From Phallusia mammillata (lineage: Eukaryota; Chordata; Ascidiacea; Phlebobranchia; Ascidiidae): a stretch of 64,000 bases of DNA. The stretch is taken from assembly GCA_003260075.1 (NCBI GenBank), contig QLIY01000004.1, positions 293,910-357,909 of the forward strand, in the 5' to 3' direction. The notes under the pieces are model-generated. The model was given only the letters and a program-made list of their open reading frames with translations, had not been told where the DNA came from and did no database searches. The position numbers and the translations under genes were made by a program. This document shows positions 23,780-35,500 of this stretch, piece by piece; positions within the stretch are counted from its first letter, which is position 1; every line of letters starts with the position of its first letter.

Positions 23780-26660
23780 AAAGGACCACCAGAGATGTAT
23801 GCCATGGCAATGGGACTCGCCATAGCAGTGTAAAAGCGTTTACACAAATGCTCCCAATTTTTACACATAAATTTAAAATGTCTTATTTACAGATATTGAA
23901 ATGCACAGTCACAATATTTCTGGCCAACCGTTACATCCACTATTGGTCAATATGGTATAGGGTGGTTTGCACAATTTTAAGTTTTTTTGTTCTGATTTGT
24001 TCTTGTGTGTTCCGTTCTGGTATTATTATAGCTTTAAACCGCTTATAAAACTCTGCAGGGAAATCTCAAACCTTTCAGTCATTTTACATGCTTGTTTACC
24101 CCAAACCTGATTAAAGTCGGTTTCATTATTTGATTTGTTCAATCGATTCGATTGACAACTTGTTTGTGGCGATTACCATCGTGTTGGTGCAATCTGGTAG
24201 TTTTCGTCTGTGTAAAATAGGATTTGTGAATTATGAGACTTGACATTAGGCCGTTAGGGCATCTAATGACAAAAACACTTTCAGTCTTAATTAAGATTAA
24301 TCGCAGTGTTGACTGACAGCATCATGTTTAAAAAACTCTATAAACTAAGGTTGTTTCAGTTCAATAACAGTGTATGCCAAAAATAAAATAATTGCGTTGT
24401 TTTCCAATCAAGCCAAAAATTGTTTTTTCAAAATTCACATTTCATAGTTTGTATCAATGATTATGCATGGTTTTAACTGCTGTAGGTAAAACTTATCTTT
24501 TGCGTTTTTTTCGAAACCTTATTTGTTTCTGTCTGAAACAACTATTTTACAACGCCATCAAATTGATCGTTGGGGCTAAACGCTTTGTTAAACTAATCAC
24601 CAACAGAACGTTCTGTTTGCTTCATAAAAAATAAACTTTTTTATTGTTTACCTAGATAAGGTTTGTATATTTATGTTTGTCGTTTTAAGTTGTAAGGACC
24701 AATGACTGGCGTGGCCAATAACGTGAGAAACAAAACGGCAACGTGTCCCTTATAAACTTATTTATACAGTTGACTTATTGATAAGTTGTAGCGTCATTCG
24801 GGCGTTGACGTTTCATTATCAACTTGTTTACATTTGCTGTGCACGGTTGGTTAAGTGTGACAACGTGGCTGTTATGTTCAGCATTTCCAGATTAAAACAA
24901 AAAAAATCTGAATACAACAACTACAAAAAAACTTTTAGTTGAAATTTTTGTTTGCAAAAATAAGCTGTCCGGTTAAAGAAAATAACCGATTTCGGTAGAT
25001 TCTGTTTCCGTAAAGGGCAAAGACCTTAAATTGGTTAACAAATACAAAACAATAGTGTTTAAATTGCGTTACAATAGATAAAACGATTGGCATACACTGT
25101 GTTTAAATCCGTCGCATCCGCATGATTATAAGTATTAATTGAATAGAAAATGTAAAAAGGTTATAAGCGATGTCCTAAACAATTAGTTAACTACACTAAA
25201 AACAGCATATTAGCATGACTTCATTTGCACTACTTTTTCTGTCCTAAAATTTAGGCCATTCGTGAACTTTGAAAACCCTTTTATTTAGAGAAACGTTTCA
25301 ACGGGGGATACCATAAAAGTGTATGATAGAACTTTTTGCTTCTGGAAATTACAAGGCCGTGACTGCCGGCGGTAACGTACAATTTAAAACCACAATCTGT
25401 CGGCCTCTCCCAGTTTTAAATCCACCGCTTCACTGAAGTCCAGATGGCTAAACTTAACTTGCCAGTAATCGCCTGTGATTCATTTCCTTCCAATCATTTC
25501 CACGGTGAAAGGTATTGTCGAGGTGATGACGCAATATTACGTGCTACAAAAGCCTCTTTCATTGTGGCTTTCCCGCGCCCTGTTAAATAGGGCGTACTAA
25601 GAAGTCCTTTAAGTACCTTTCACAGACGTTTGAGTTCGATTCACTGAAAGTGACGTTAGTACTTATCATAAAATTAAACTCTACCAATGTATCACCTGCT
25701 TTTGATTGTTACTAAGATACCGCTTATTGAATTCTCCAATATACCGATGATTTTTTAAGGCGATAAATGACAGTGAATGATGATAAAACAAATAATTTAA
25801 TTATCCTATTTTCTGGTGTTGCTTGGTTTCAGGTTGTTATTGGGTTGATGTTTTGCCCGTTCGACATAGAATATAAAAACTCATAAAAATGTCATCAGAA
25901 ATCATTGCGAAGTAATGCATCTACCTTTATAAAAATATATAACAAAAAAGAGTCCTACTTTTATCTTCCATAAATTTTTTTCAACATTTTATGTTTATTT
26001 ATTATGCACATAAGACGAGGACTAGATTGTTGTTGAGAATTTATTTGGTTTTGCAACAGATATCAAAAACGAGTTGGGGCAATAACAAACTTTGTGGCAT
26101 ATGCAATAAAGTTTAACGACCAATTTGTCTAAATGTTTTAAATCAGTTCGTGCTTTCAATCTTCCTGTCACTTTTTCTACACAACAAAACGTTTATCAAT
26201 AAAAGGTTACCATGGCATGCAAAACAAGTGTACTTGGCGCAATTGGGGTAATTTAGGTTCAAATCCCTTAGGTCTCTTGCTCATCATTTTTGTATTGAGT
26301 TTGGCTTAAGGCAATTTACCGTAACTTTGACATTAGTTTGTAACACTAATGACTAGTCCATACTGGCAATTAAAGTCTCGTCAAACGACATGATCTCACT
26401 ACAGATGTCACGGGTTTGCAAACACAAAACGACTATTTCTCAGCTGTTTCGACATGTGTTTTTTTTGTTGGTGTTAATTCCATTCAAATCCAACATATAT
26501 TATACGCAGAAAATCAAGTGACACAAAACAGGGATGATTTATCTTGTTTGACTTGAAACACTGCAAATGACTACAAGTCTTGTTCTTGATCTGAAAAACA
26601 CGCCTAACTATTGATATCGATTCAAAGTAAAAATTAGCCACCGTAAAAGACAATAAAAGC
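23486..26660. other. Intergenic region between the Ly6 gene and the first protease gene
   Basis: No coding exon recognised. The long polyglycine and polyproline frames around 23.7 kb come only from the G homopolymer. The remainder is AT-rich unique-looking sequence. An AATAAA on the minus strand at 26671-26676 is a candidate 3' end for the protease gene. Confidence 0.5.
23688..23777. repeat. Homopolymer of 90 G
   Basis: Ninety consecutive G on the plus strand, about 200 bases upstream of the Ly6 gene TATA box. It could be a real poly-G/poly-C tract or an assembly artefact; its length is unlikely to be exact. Confidence 0.9.
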
Positions 26661-27080
26661 TTTCAGGAACTTTATTTCAGATATCACAATCATTTTTTTG
26701 CAAATACGAGTAAAAGTATTTACATCAGTGATCAGCAAATAAAAACGGAAGCTAGGCAAGATATTCCTTCAACAAGTATATATTATAGGTTACATGTCAT
26801 TTAACTCAATCTGGCTATGTGCAAATGCAAAATTACAAGAATTTACGTATATAGACACTTAAATACACAAGAGCAAGCGGTGGTGACAAAACAGGCAACA
26901 AGCAAGCTCAAAATGTTCCTTTCAATGTTAGTTTAAATTTACATTGTGTCATAAAGAACAAACGTCGCTTAGTAATGGCCTTCTTTTACGCACATTTTCG
27001 CAATTCACAGTTAAATTCCATCGCCGGCTGGTGGTGCTCACGCGCAAGAGTATCTTTTTTATTTCCTGGTTCGACACGAA

Positions 27081-29540
27081 TCAGCAATCATCCAATGAGT
27101 TCTTCTCGATTTTGTTGCGAAGCCACTGCTCGAAGTTGGCGACGGGGACGTAGATACCCACGTGATTAGGCGTTCCGCAGTCCTCAAAACCGAATGACGT
27201 CACCCCGGCTACGTACCATCTGCCATTGGGACGTCGGCATGACAACGGGCCACCCGAATCTCCCTACATCATTTACAACAGTTTTTCAAGAAATTTTTTT
27301 AAAACACTTTTAGGCGTTTTTCACAACTATTGTTTTGCGTTTTTGTAGCAACGTTGCCTGCTTCGTACAAACTATTATCAAACGGCGAAATTGTGTTTAT
27401 ATTTTTTAATAACATAAACTTTTTTCGAAAATATCTGATAAATTACTATTCAATTCATACAACTTTAATTGAAAGCCTTATTGTGGTCGCCAAAGAGTTG
27501 TACTTACTGTACACGAATCTGATGCAGCTGTTGTTGAATTTCCCGCGCACATGTGTTTTTCTGCTTTCAAGTTATCTCTATATCGATCTTCCAACTGCAG
27601 ACACTGATTAAAGTCCATCACCGGAACGTAAGCTTGCTGCAACTCAACAGGCTGTCGTGCATCTTCCTCGTTTTCAGAACCTGACAATTTTAGTCCAAAA
27701 AAAATAAGCGATAAAAAATACTTGATTAACAACAATTAACTCTCAAGTCGTTATTTTGATCAAAGGCCTATAGTTTGATTCAAAACATTCAAAAATTTCG
27801 GTACTTTGTAAGAATTTACTTTTACGGTGCTCAACTGGCTGTCCGGGGTATAACATTAAATTACAAGTTCTTCTGATGACAATACAAACAAATAGGCCCA
27901 AAACGTTTCATGCACGCAAACGAACGATTGTGCAAATACCTTCATTGGATATTGGTTTGTCAATCTAACAATGTCATCGTATTTAAAGCAGCAAAGATTA
28001 TTAACTTACCCATATAACCCCATCCAGTAATGCTGCATTTTTCACCAGGATTTGGCGAGATAGTTTGTGGTAAACAAGCTGGTCGTATTTTGTCAGTTAG
28101 GGTGACTGCTTTGCGGAGCTTCAATAGTGACAGGTCAGCTAAAAACAAACGATTAGAAATATTTTCAGTAATCTAGAAGTTAATTTTTGATTTTTTAAAA
28201 AAACTGTGTCCTAGTTTATCAATAAGGAGTTCACACTTTTTAGCTATAATTTTCCATTTATTTAATGTCAAAATAACTCATTTTACTATTTACTACAGTG
28301 GTAAGAATTTCAACCACATACTACCTTGCCAAAACTTCTTTGTACAAGCTGCTGACAATGCACACACATCTTTGTACAGCTTTTGCAAATTATAACAGCA
28401 TTATGAAGAAGACAGCTAATAAATTTGAAACTTTGGAAGGAGCAAATTTAGTTCACAGGAATTTTAGATCATTTAGAATTTTAGATTTAGATCACTGGAA
28501 CACTAAACTCAGTAAGATGATCTTACCGAAAGCCATCTTACCGACAGTGACATCGGTGTAAAGGTAATCATCATGTACGAAAACTCGTCGAACGAAGTGA
28601 CGTGTTCCGTCGCGGTTAAGTCGCTGCATTCCAAGCATGACGCTCCAAAATTCGCCTGGGTCGTCAGGGTTTACTCGATAAACTCTACAAATAACAGTAA
28701 TATGCTCATTATATCGATTTTGTTTGAATAAGGAACCGAGGATGGTGAAATATATATCCTGTGACATACTATGTACAACGGTTGATTCTCCAACGGTTTT
28801 ATACACTGGACTTTAATGGGATTATATTTATATAGAGAACAGTAATCACCGGAAACTGCTACTGTAGAGTTGATTTTATTTCAAACTAGGCTTCATAACG
28901 TCCAACTATAACGCTTGCAGTTTCATGAACCGATTAGATAAATGGTGTGCCACTATCGTGCAATATTTTGTAAAATAGAACATTTGCATATAACTCTCTT
29001 TCCAAATTTTTATTGTTGTTCTGTAAAGTGTGCAGCGAAAAGCAAATTTATTGATTTGTACCAGATGCTTAAAAAGTTTGAGAACCACTGCTTCACACGA
29101 CGAAAACAACAAATAGTCACTTACGCTTCCTCGGTGCAGTGTCCAGCAGTGACAACCCATTGCGGCGCGATGAGGGTTGCACCACAAAAATGACGCCAAT
29201 TACAAGACGAGCAGCCTCGTACCTGCCAACTCGCCTGCCATGGCCAACTTGTTATTGTAGCATCCTAAAACACATAACATAACATACACTTTCAAAGTAA
29301 AAGAATTTTGACACGATGCAAGTCTATTACATAACAATTTCGCGAAACTACACTAAACTTAAAACCTTTCGACAATGTTGAAACCACTGGAATTGTCTTG
29401 CGGATAAACAATTTGCGGGTGACAAAATTTGAAATACAGAAAACATTAAATCGTTTACACTTGTACGTTAAGACAAACTTTGAATCAGCAATATTTCATG
29501 AAACAATATTCTACGGTCATACCCTGCCTCCAAAAATACG
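27081..29540 (-). other. S1 peptidase domain of the first protease
   Basis: The domain starts at the end of exon 29677-29523 (IFGGR) and fills the last five exons. The triad His, Asp and Ser are each on separate exons (29264-29125, 28138-28010, 27263-27081), as usual for trypsin genes. [10 protein letters not shown] and NHVGIYVPV supply Gly at the 216 and 226 positions, which keeps the S1 pocket open for Lys/Arg. Confidence 0.85.
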
Positions 29541-32500
29541 TAAGATAGGAAATCGTTGCTGAACTTTGGCCAACGCTGTCGTCGTTCCGCATTCGAACGT
29601 TTTAAATACGGATATAAGAGTTGCGTTGCAGGCGCGAAGGTAACATGGTATTTCTTCTATGGGATCTCCTTCGCAACCTTGTTTCAATAAAAAAGACATT
29701 GGATTGCGCGTTATTGAGACCATTGTGATGAAAAAACTTTTTTGGTATATTCAAGCTTAAACCGTGTCACAGTCCTGTTTGTTTCCATTCATCCGTTTGC
29801 CTACATTGGGAATGTAGGAACCGGAATATATTATTATCCTAAGTCAGTGGTGACCAAACTGTTGACCTGACTGTTTTTCAGTGGGCCACAGAGCTGTTTA
29901 AACTTGTAGAATAATATGACAAAATAAGCTACCGTAATCGCTTCGAATAGTACAATTGTAATATTTCCCGGCATACTTGGCCGCATGTGATCAGCCACAA
30001 ACCTATTCGACTCAATATTTAGCCCACGGAATAAACAAATGTGAAAAACACCCTTTAAGTACCCAAAGGATACCCTAAATGAGTATTCTTGAAACATGTT
30101 TAAAGCGCATGTATTTTTATTATTTTTTCAAGTATCAAGTTTTAGTTTGACTGAAACGAGAAAAATCCTTGGGTCTGTCTCAACCAAGATATTACGTTCG
30201 AGGCTAAATTTGATGTTGCGACTTTACCACCCTTTTTTCTTATACACTCTTACCTGGTTCTCCTTGTACACCATGCCTACACATCCTCGTTCGCTCTCTA
30301 CGCCCTCCTTCACCACAAGAGGCGCTGCAACAGGAGTAAGACGTCCATGTGGTCCAATAGGGACATGGCTTAATAAAGAAAAGTTTGGGAGAACATAAGA
30401 TTTTGGTCATAAAACCTGGTTGGCTAATTACTTCTTGCTACCATACTCGTTATAATGTTTAAAAGCTAGAATTCAGACAACAAATATTATTGCTTTGCCT
30501 GGGGATATCTTTAGTAAAATTGTCCGCTGACATTTAAAAATTCCGAGTAAGGTGCAGATTCAGCCTCGCTGGCAAAACCTATTTGCAGGTTAGTCCTTAT
30601 AGGGGCACAACGATGAGGCTGTGAGTGACTTTAAGATGCACGAGTGTGCAATACCTTGCCAATCGTTTTCAGCTCTATCCTGAATATTTATAACAACAAA
30701 GCTTTATATATACTGTCGTGTTTCTTTATGTTTCATATGATTTTAGACCACCTATTTTGCTCAGTTGCTGACGCCCTACCTAAACCAGCTCATCACGTTA
30801 AAAACACCTACCTCGTAATTGCATGTAGTGTGATCAACGTTGCTTCCAGGACATAGACCGGTTGGGCATGTTCGGTAGCGGATTTGAAAACCCCCATCAC
30901 AGGAACGGGTACACGTAGTATATTCGCCCCACGGTCCCCATTCGTGACAAATCTAACAAGAGTACAGAATTGTTTTGAGCACAACGTAACAAATAACAAA
31001 TTCCATAGCCTTTGAAAAGGGTTCATGCCAAAACGATATGCAGATATACAAAAAAGGTGCAAAATAGTATGCATTTTGAAAAACATGACAGGACAATTGT
31101 CCTATTTAAATAAGACCAATAAACAGATTTAAGTTAAAATATTTTTCATAGTTTAATTCTAAAGAATTGTCTGTTTCATTTTAATGCGTCTCGGTGTCAG
31201 TACTCGTCCTATTGCAATCGTGGTTAATTTTTGCTCTTGCATTTAATTCTGTTGCCTTAAAATGTTCAAAGGAAAGGTTTTTATACCTGGGAGGGACTTT
31301 GGCAGCTTTCTCGTTCCACTCTTCTGCCTTTACAGCGCTGTTGCGAAACCTGAGAATACACCAAGTATCGACAAGCCCGAACTCTGGACCTAAAGCCTTG
31401 CTCAGTCCCGCATGTCTTTGAGCAACTTCCCCAAGAGCTCCAACGCGACCAGCAGGGGGCGCCGTAACACGTTCGTCTTCTCATAGCCTTTCCCACGCAC
31501 GGTTTCGCGGAATCTAAACGTAAAATTGGCGGTTGATTTATTGGAGCTTTGTTTGTAGATAAAGATGTTACTGGCAATGGTCCCAGTAAAAACTGTCATT
31601 AAAGATGCGATCGACATCAGTGTATGCACATTAAGGTGAAGCAAGTTTGCTTTTCACCTGCGTGCACCGCTATAGATAACATCAGTTAAACGTCCATATT
31701 TTTGGCGCTATGATCTGTGCTTTAAGTCTATTTTGAGCGCAAGTCTTGTGAAAAAACTTTTAATGCTGGTCACTACTATGAGACGGAAATGCTAATAACA
31801 ATTGCAGCAGTAATGTGATTTGACGATTTAAGCAAAAACTGTTCTGTTTGGGTTTACAAGGCTTTCAGTTTTCATGGTGTGTTTATGTGGACGAGGGGAG
31901 ATTTACTTTGATTTCTACCATAAGAGGCAATTAATCCGAGCTTTAGACCTTGTTGCCTGTAAAATACCATAATACACAAATTGTAACTTTAAGCAATGCG
32001 GGTGTTTAGTTGAAACAGTTCGTTAGGGAAAGCTGCTACTTGTCCGATTGTAAATTTTTTATACATTTCATTTTGCACTTTACCCGAGCCAACACAGAAT
32101 CGTAATGACGCTGTGGTGCCTTTTCCACATGAAGCTGTACATGCACTCCAGGAGGACCAATCCGACCACGTACTTGCGTTACACGGAAAAGGCGTGGTGC
32201 AGTTTGCTATCTGTGTCGCCACAGCAATTCCACCGTGACAACTTGAAGAATTTACAACTGGAATTGGACAAACGGTGTTGTTACAGCTGAGAAAAAATCT
32301 TTCATCAATAAATTTAGATGAGATTTACGCAAAAGTGTATACTTCAATAGCACAAGCAAAAAAGTATCGATATTTCAAAAGTCGAATGAAAAACCCGCAA
32401 ACTGTGGATATGAATAGCTGAAAGTTACAAATATCTTCATAATCTTCGCATGTAAAAACAAACTGTGTGGTTTGCATTTCGTCTTTTTTGCAACTTGTTG

Positions 32501-35500
32501 TTGGGGAAAACACACATTGTCGAACGGCTTGTTTAGCCACAACTCAAGTGACTTTTGCACTTTAAACGGTCAGGTCACTTCAGAGTTGTTATTGCTTAAA
32601 TGCTCTAGATTTGCGCTAAACTTGTCTTATGATGTACAACACATCCCACCTTCTTTGGTGTTGTTGTTATCTGATGTGAAATTTGCGACTTCTTGTCCTG
32701 ACGAATATCTGCATTAAAAGGTATTACTTATTATAAATCGGAAAAAACAACCCCTTTCCCCCAAAAAACACAAACAAGCAAATAGTCTATTTAAATAAGA
32801 GACCGATACTGTTAATAAGGGTGTCATATGAATCGTTTTAGGACAATTTTGTGTCGGCTGAATCATTGTCAAAATATGATGATAAAGCAGAAGACACTCT
32901 GTACCAAAATCCCTGTGTACTTTCTAAGGTTGTAAATCCCAATAAATTGATTCTGGGAATCATTTCCAAATCTAATGCAACGATTTTCTTCTATTATTCT
33001 GTGGTATGTGGAGGAAGGTTGCGTAATGTACTAGTTTTGGATTTCGTAAAATCACTAAGTTATAAAATCCCCATCATAGAAACGTTCTTCCGCAATTTAT
33101 ACTAACGTGTTTATTCTCGAACAATTCCGTGTTCGGCTTCGAATCCCATCTTTTCCGCAGGAATGTGAGCACTGCGACCAATGAGACCACGAAGACCAGT
33201 TGGGACACGTTCTTGCAGCCACGCATGTTCTTTGTTCTTCATGATGCCCATTGCACGTTCTGCAAAAAAAACGATTACCTGACCTACTTAAAAAGTAAAG
33301 AATTGACAGTAGTTTTTCTGAGGATATTTGCATTTCGTTAATTTACCTGATTAACAGGTTTTGCCTGACTAAATATTTATTTTTTGGTCTAGCGCCAACT
33401 TTTGGCGGGAGAATGTGGTGGTTGCATAGGCTACATTGTCGAACGCAGTTAAGTCAAAACTTGCAAAACATTAAGATTACAGGTGTAAAGGGAGGTACTG
33501 GCAGATAAATCTTTCAGAGAATATATTTGTTTGTGCTATTTTCAGTGCGTTATATATACTTGCTTTACTTAAATGTCATAGCCGAAGTGACCTGAATGCA
33601 ATGTAAAATTTTAGTACAATATAGTCACAGTAGGTCAACAATCACTTACTGTGCTTCTTCACTAATGCACCGACGACGGCGTGTGCGTGTTCCTTTGCCA
33701 CAGGAAACATTACAGGAAGACCAAGCATCCCATGTTGTCCAGCTATTATAAATTTGGTGAAAAATTAATAATAGAAAACCTGGCAATGAAATCTTCTTTC
33801 AGTTGTACTTACCTGGCATTGCTGGGGAAAAATCCACTTTCACTTATTTCAATGCAAGGTTTCCCACATTTTCGCACTTGAACTACAACTAAAGCAAATA
33901 AAAAACTTGTTACCATAACAACATAACTTGTAAACCAAAAATCTAAATGACCTAATTAGTCTCATTGTGTATAGGGGATCAGTAAGTAATTTCTTGTTTG
34001 TGTTTTATGGTAGTGCTACAAACCAGAAATTGGCAAGACATTTTGGGCCATTGAAGAACAACCAACAATCAACATTTTACCAAAAGTATGTTAAGAAATT
34101 TGTTCAGTTTGTTTGTGACATGTTCAGGTTTTTTTAAGGTTTGGTTTGGGTGACCGCTAAGTAGTTTTAAGAGACCGCAAGTGTTTCATTTAAATACCAA
34201 AAAATAGCCATATTTGCTTAAACGAATTATTTATTAGGCTACTGGCAAATTTTGGGAAACCGCTGGAGAAATTTGACGGTCCCCCAAAACACCTTAAAAA
34301 AACACTGGACATGTTAACTAGTAAAAACAAACTCTATTTATTTTGATTATTCATAGATTTTGTACACATTATACAAACATACCTAAACAAACACCACATT
34401 CAGCTCCAGAGAATAGAACACTGATGGAATTAAAGCAGAAACCACTATATCCAATCACAGGTTAGCATTTTTTAACCTTGGATAGAAAGATACTACCTAC
34501 TGTTGCTACCAGTGATAAAATACAAATATGTATGCAATATGACAGGTTTTGTAAATGATAAGAACTTGAGTGCTGTGCATTTCCTTTGGTGTAACACTTA
34601 TGCATTATAACTAAGATTGCATCAGTACTATACACTAAACAGCTGTCAAGTTTAATTTTGTGAACTATGTTAACTGTTACCTTATATTTAAAAGATTATA
34701 CAAGTTTAAACAAGACTTGACACTTGACAATCATGCAGTGTTTTTAGAATCCAATTTGTTTACATTACTAGGTCAGTTGTTAATTTTGTATCCATGCATG
34801 ATGATTGTTTTTGCATGGCCAAGTAAACCTAGAGTTTACTACTTTACTTAAAGGGTATAACATGCGCTTGTTGTTTAATGAGGTTTTGGTGTTTGTTTGG
34901 TAAGTTTATGGCAAGTTCATAATATTTACCATTTTGGCAAGGTCGATCTGAACATATTGATGATCTTTGTTGTTGTCCAGTAATTCCACAGACTGTAGTA
35001 GAGCATGGACTCCAATCTTGCCATGTAATGTTTTTTATCTCCTTGAAACATCAAACAGATATGAGTTAGAAATTTGCTTCTAGGAATTTAGACTCTACTT
35101 TACACCCCTTTGGTTTTTTACAGCCTAATGTAAAATTAGCCTCTTCCATGACCTAAATTTACACTTTAAACCATCTAATTGTTCCTGTAGACCAGGGGTT
35201 CCCAACCTTTTTACGATCCCGTACCACCTGGACGCTCTGCACTGCCACGCGTACCACCATAGAGCACTAATGTGCTCTACAGTGCTCTATGGTACGGGTC
35301 CGCAAATAGTGAGACCTTCCAGTCTGGGTCGCGAAATATATTAAATTTCCCATGAATATAAGCAGCGCACCTACAGTATTAATAAATTTCGGCTTTTTCA
35401 TTATTATTGCATTGTTACGTATGACTACGTAACTATGACATAAAGTACATGTAATAATGCAAAAAGTTAAGCGCACCTATATGCAAGCATGCGTTTTCTG

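Noticed and set aside
23539-24048. Long frames rich in polyglycine or polyproline
   Set aside because: They exist only because a 90-base G homopolymer is open in several frames. No domain, splice or start context supports them.
26228-26276. tRNA-like motifs TGGCGCAATTGG and GGTTCAAATCC
   Set aside because: The spacing is too short for a tRNA and no flanking duplication is visible.
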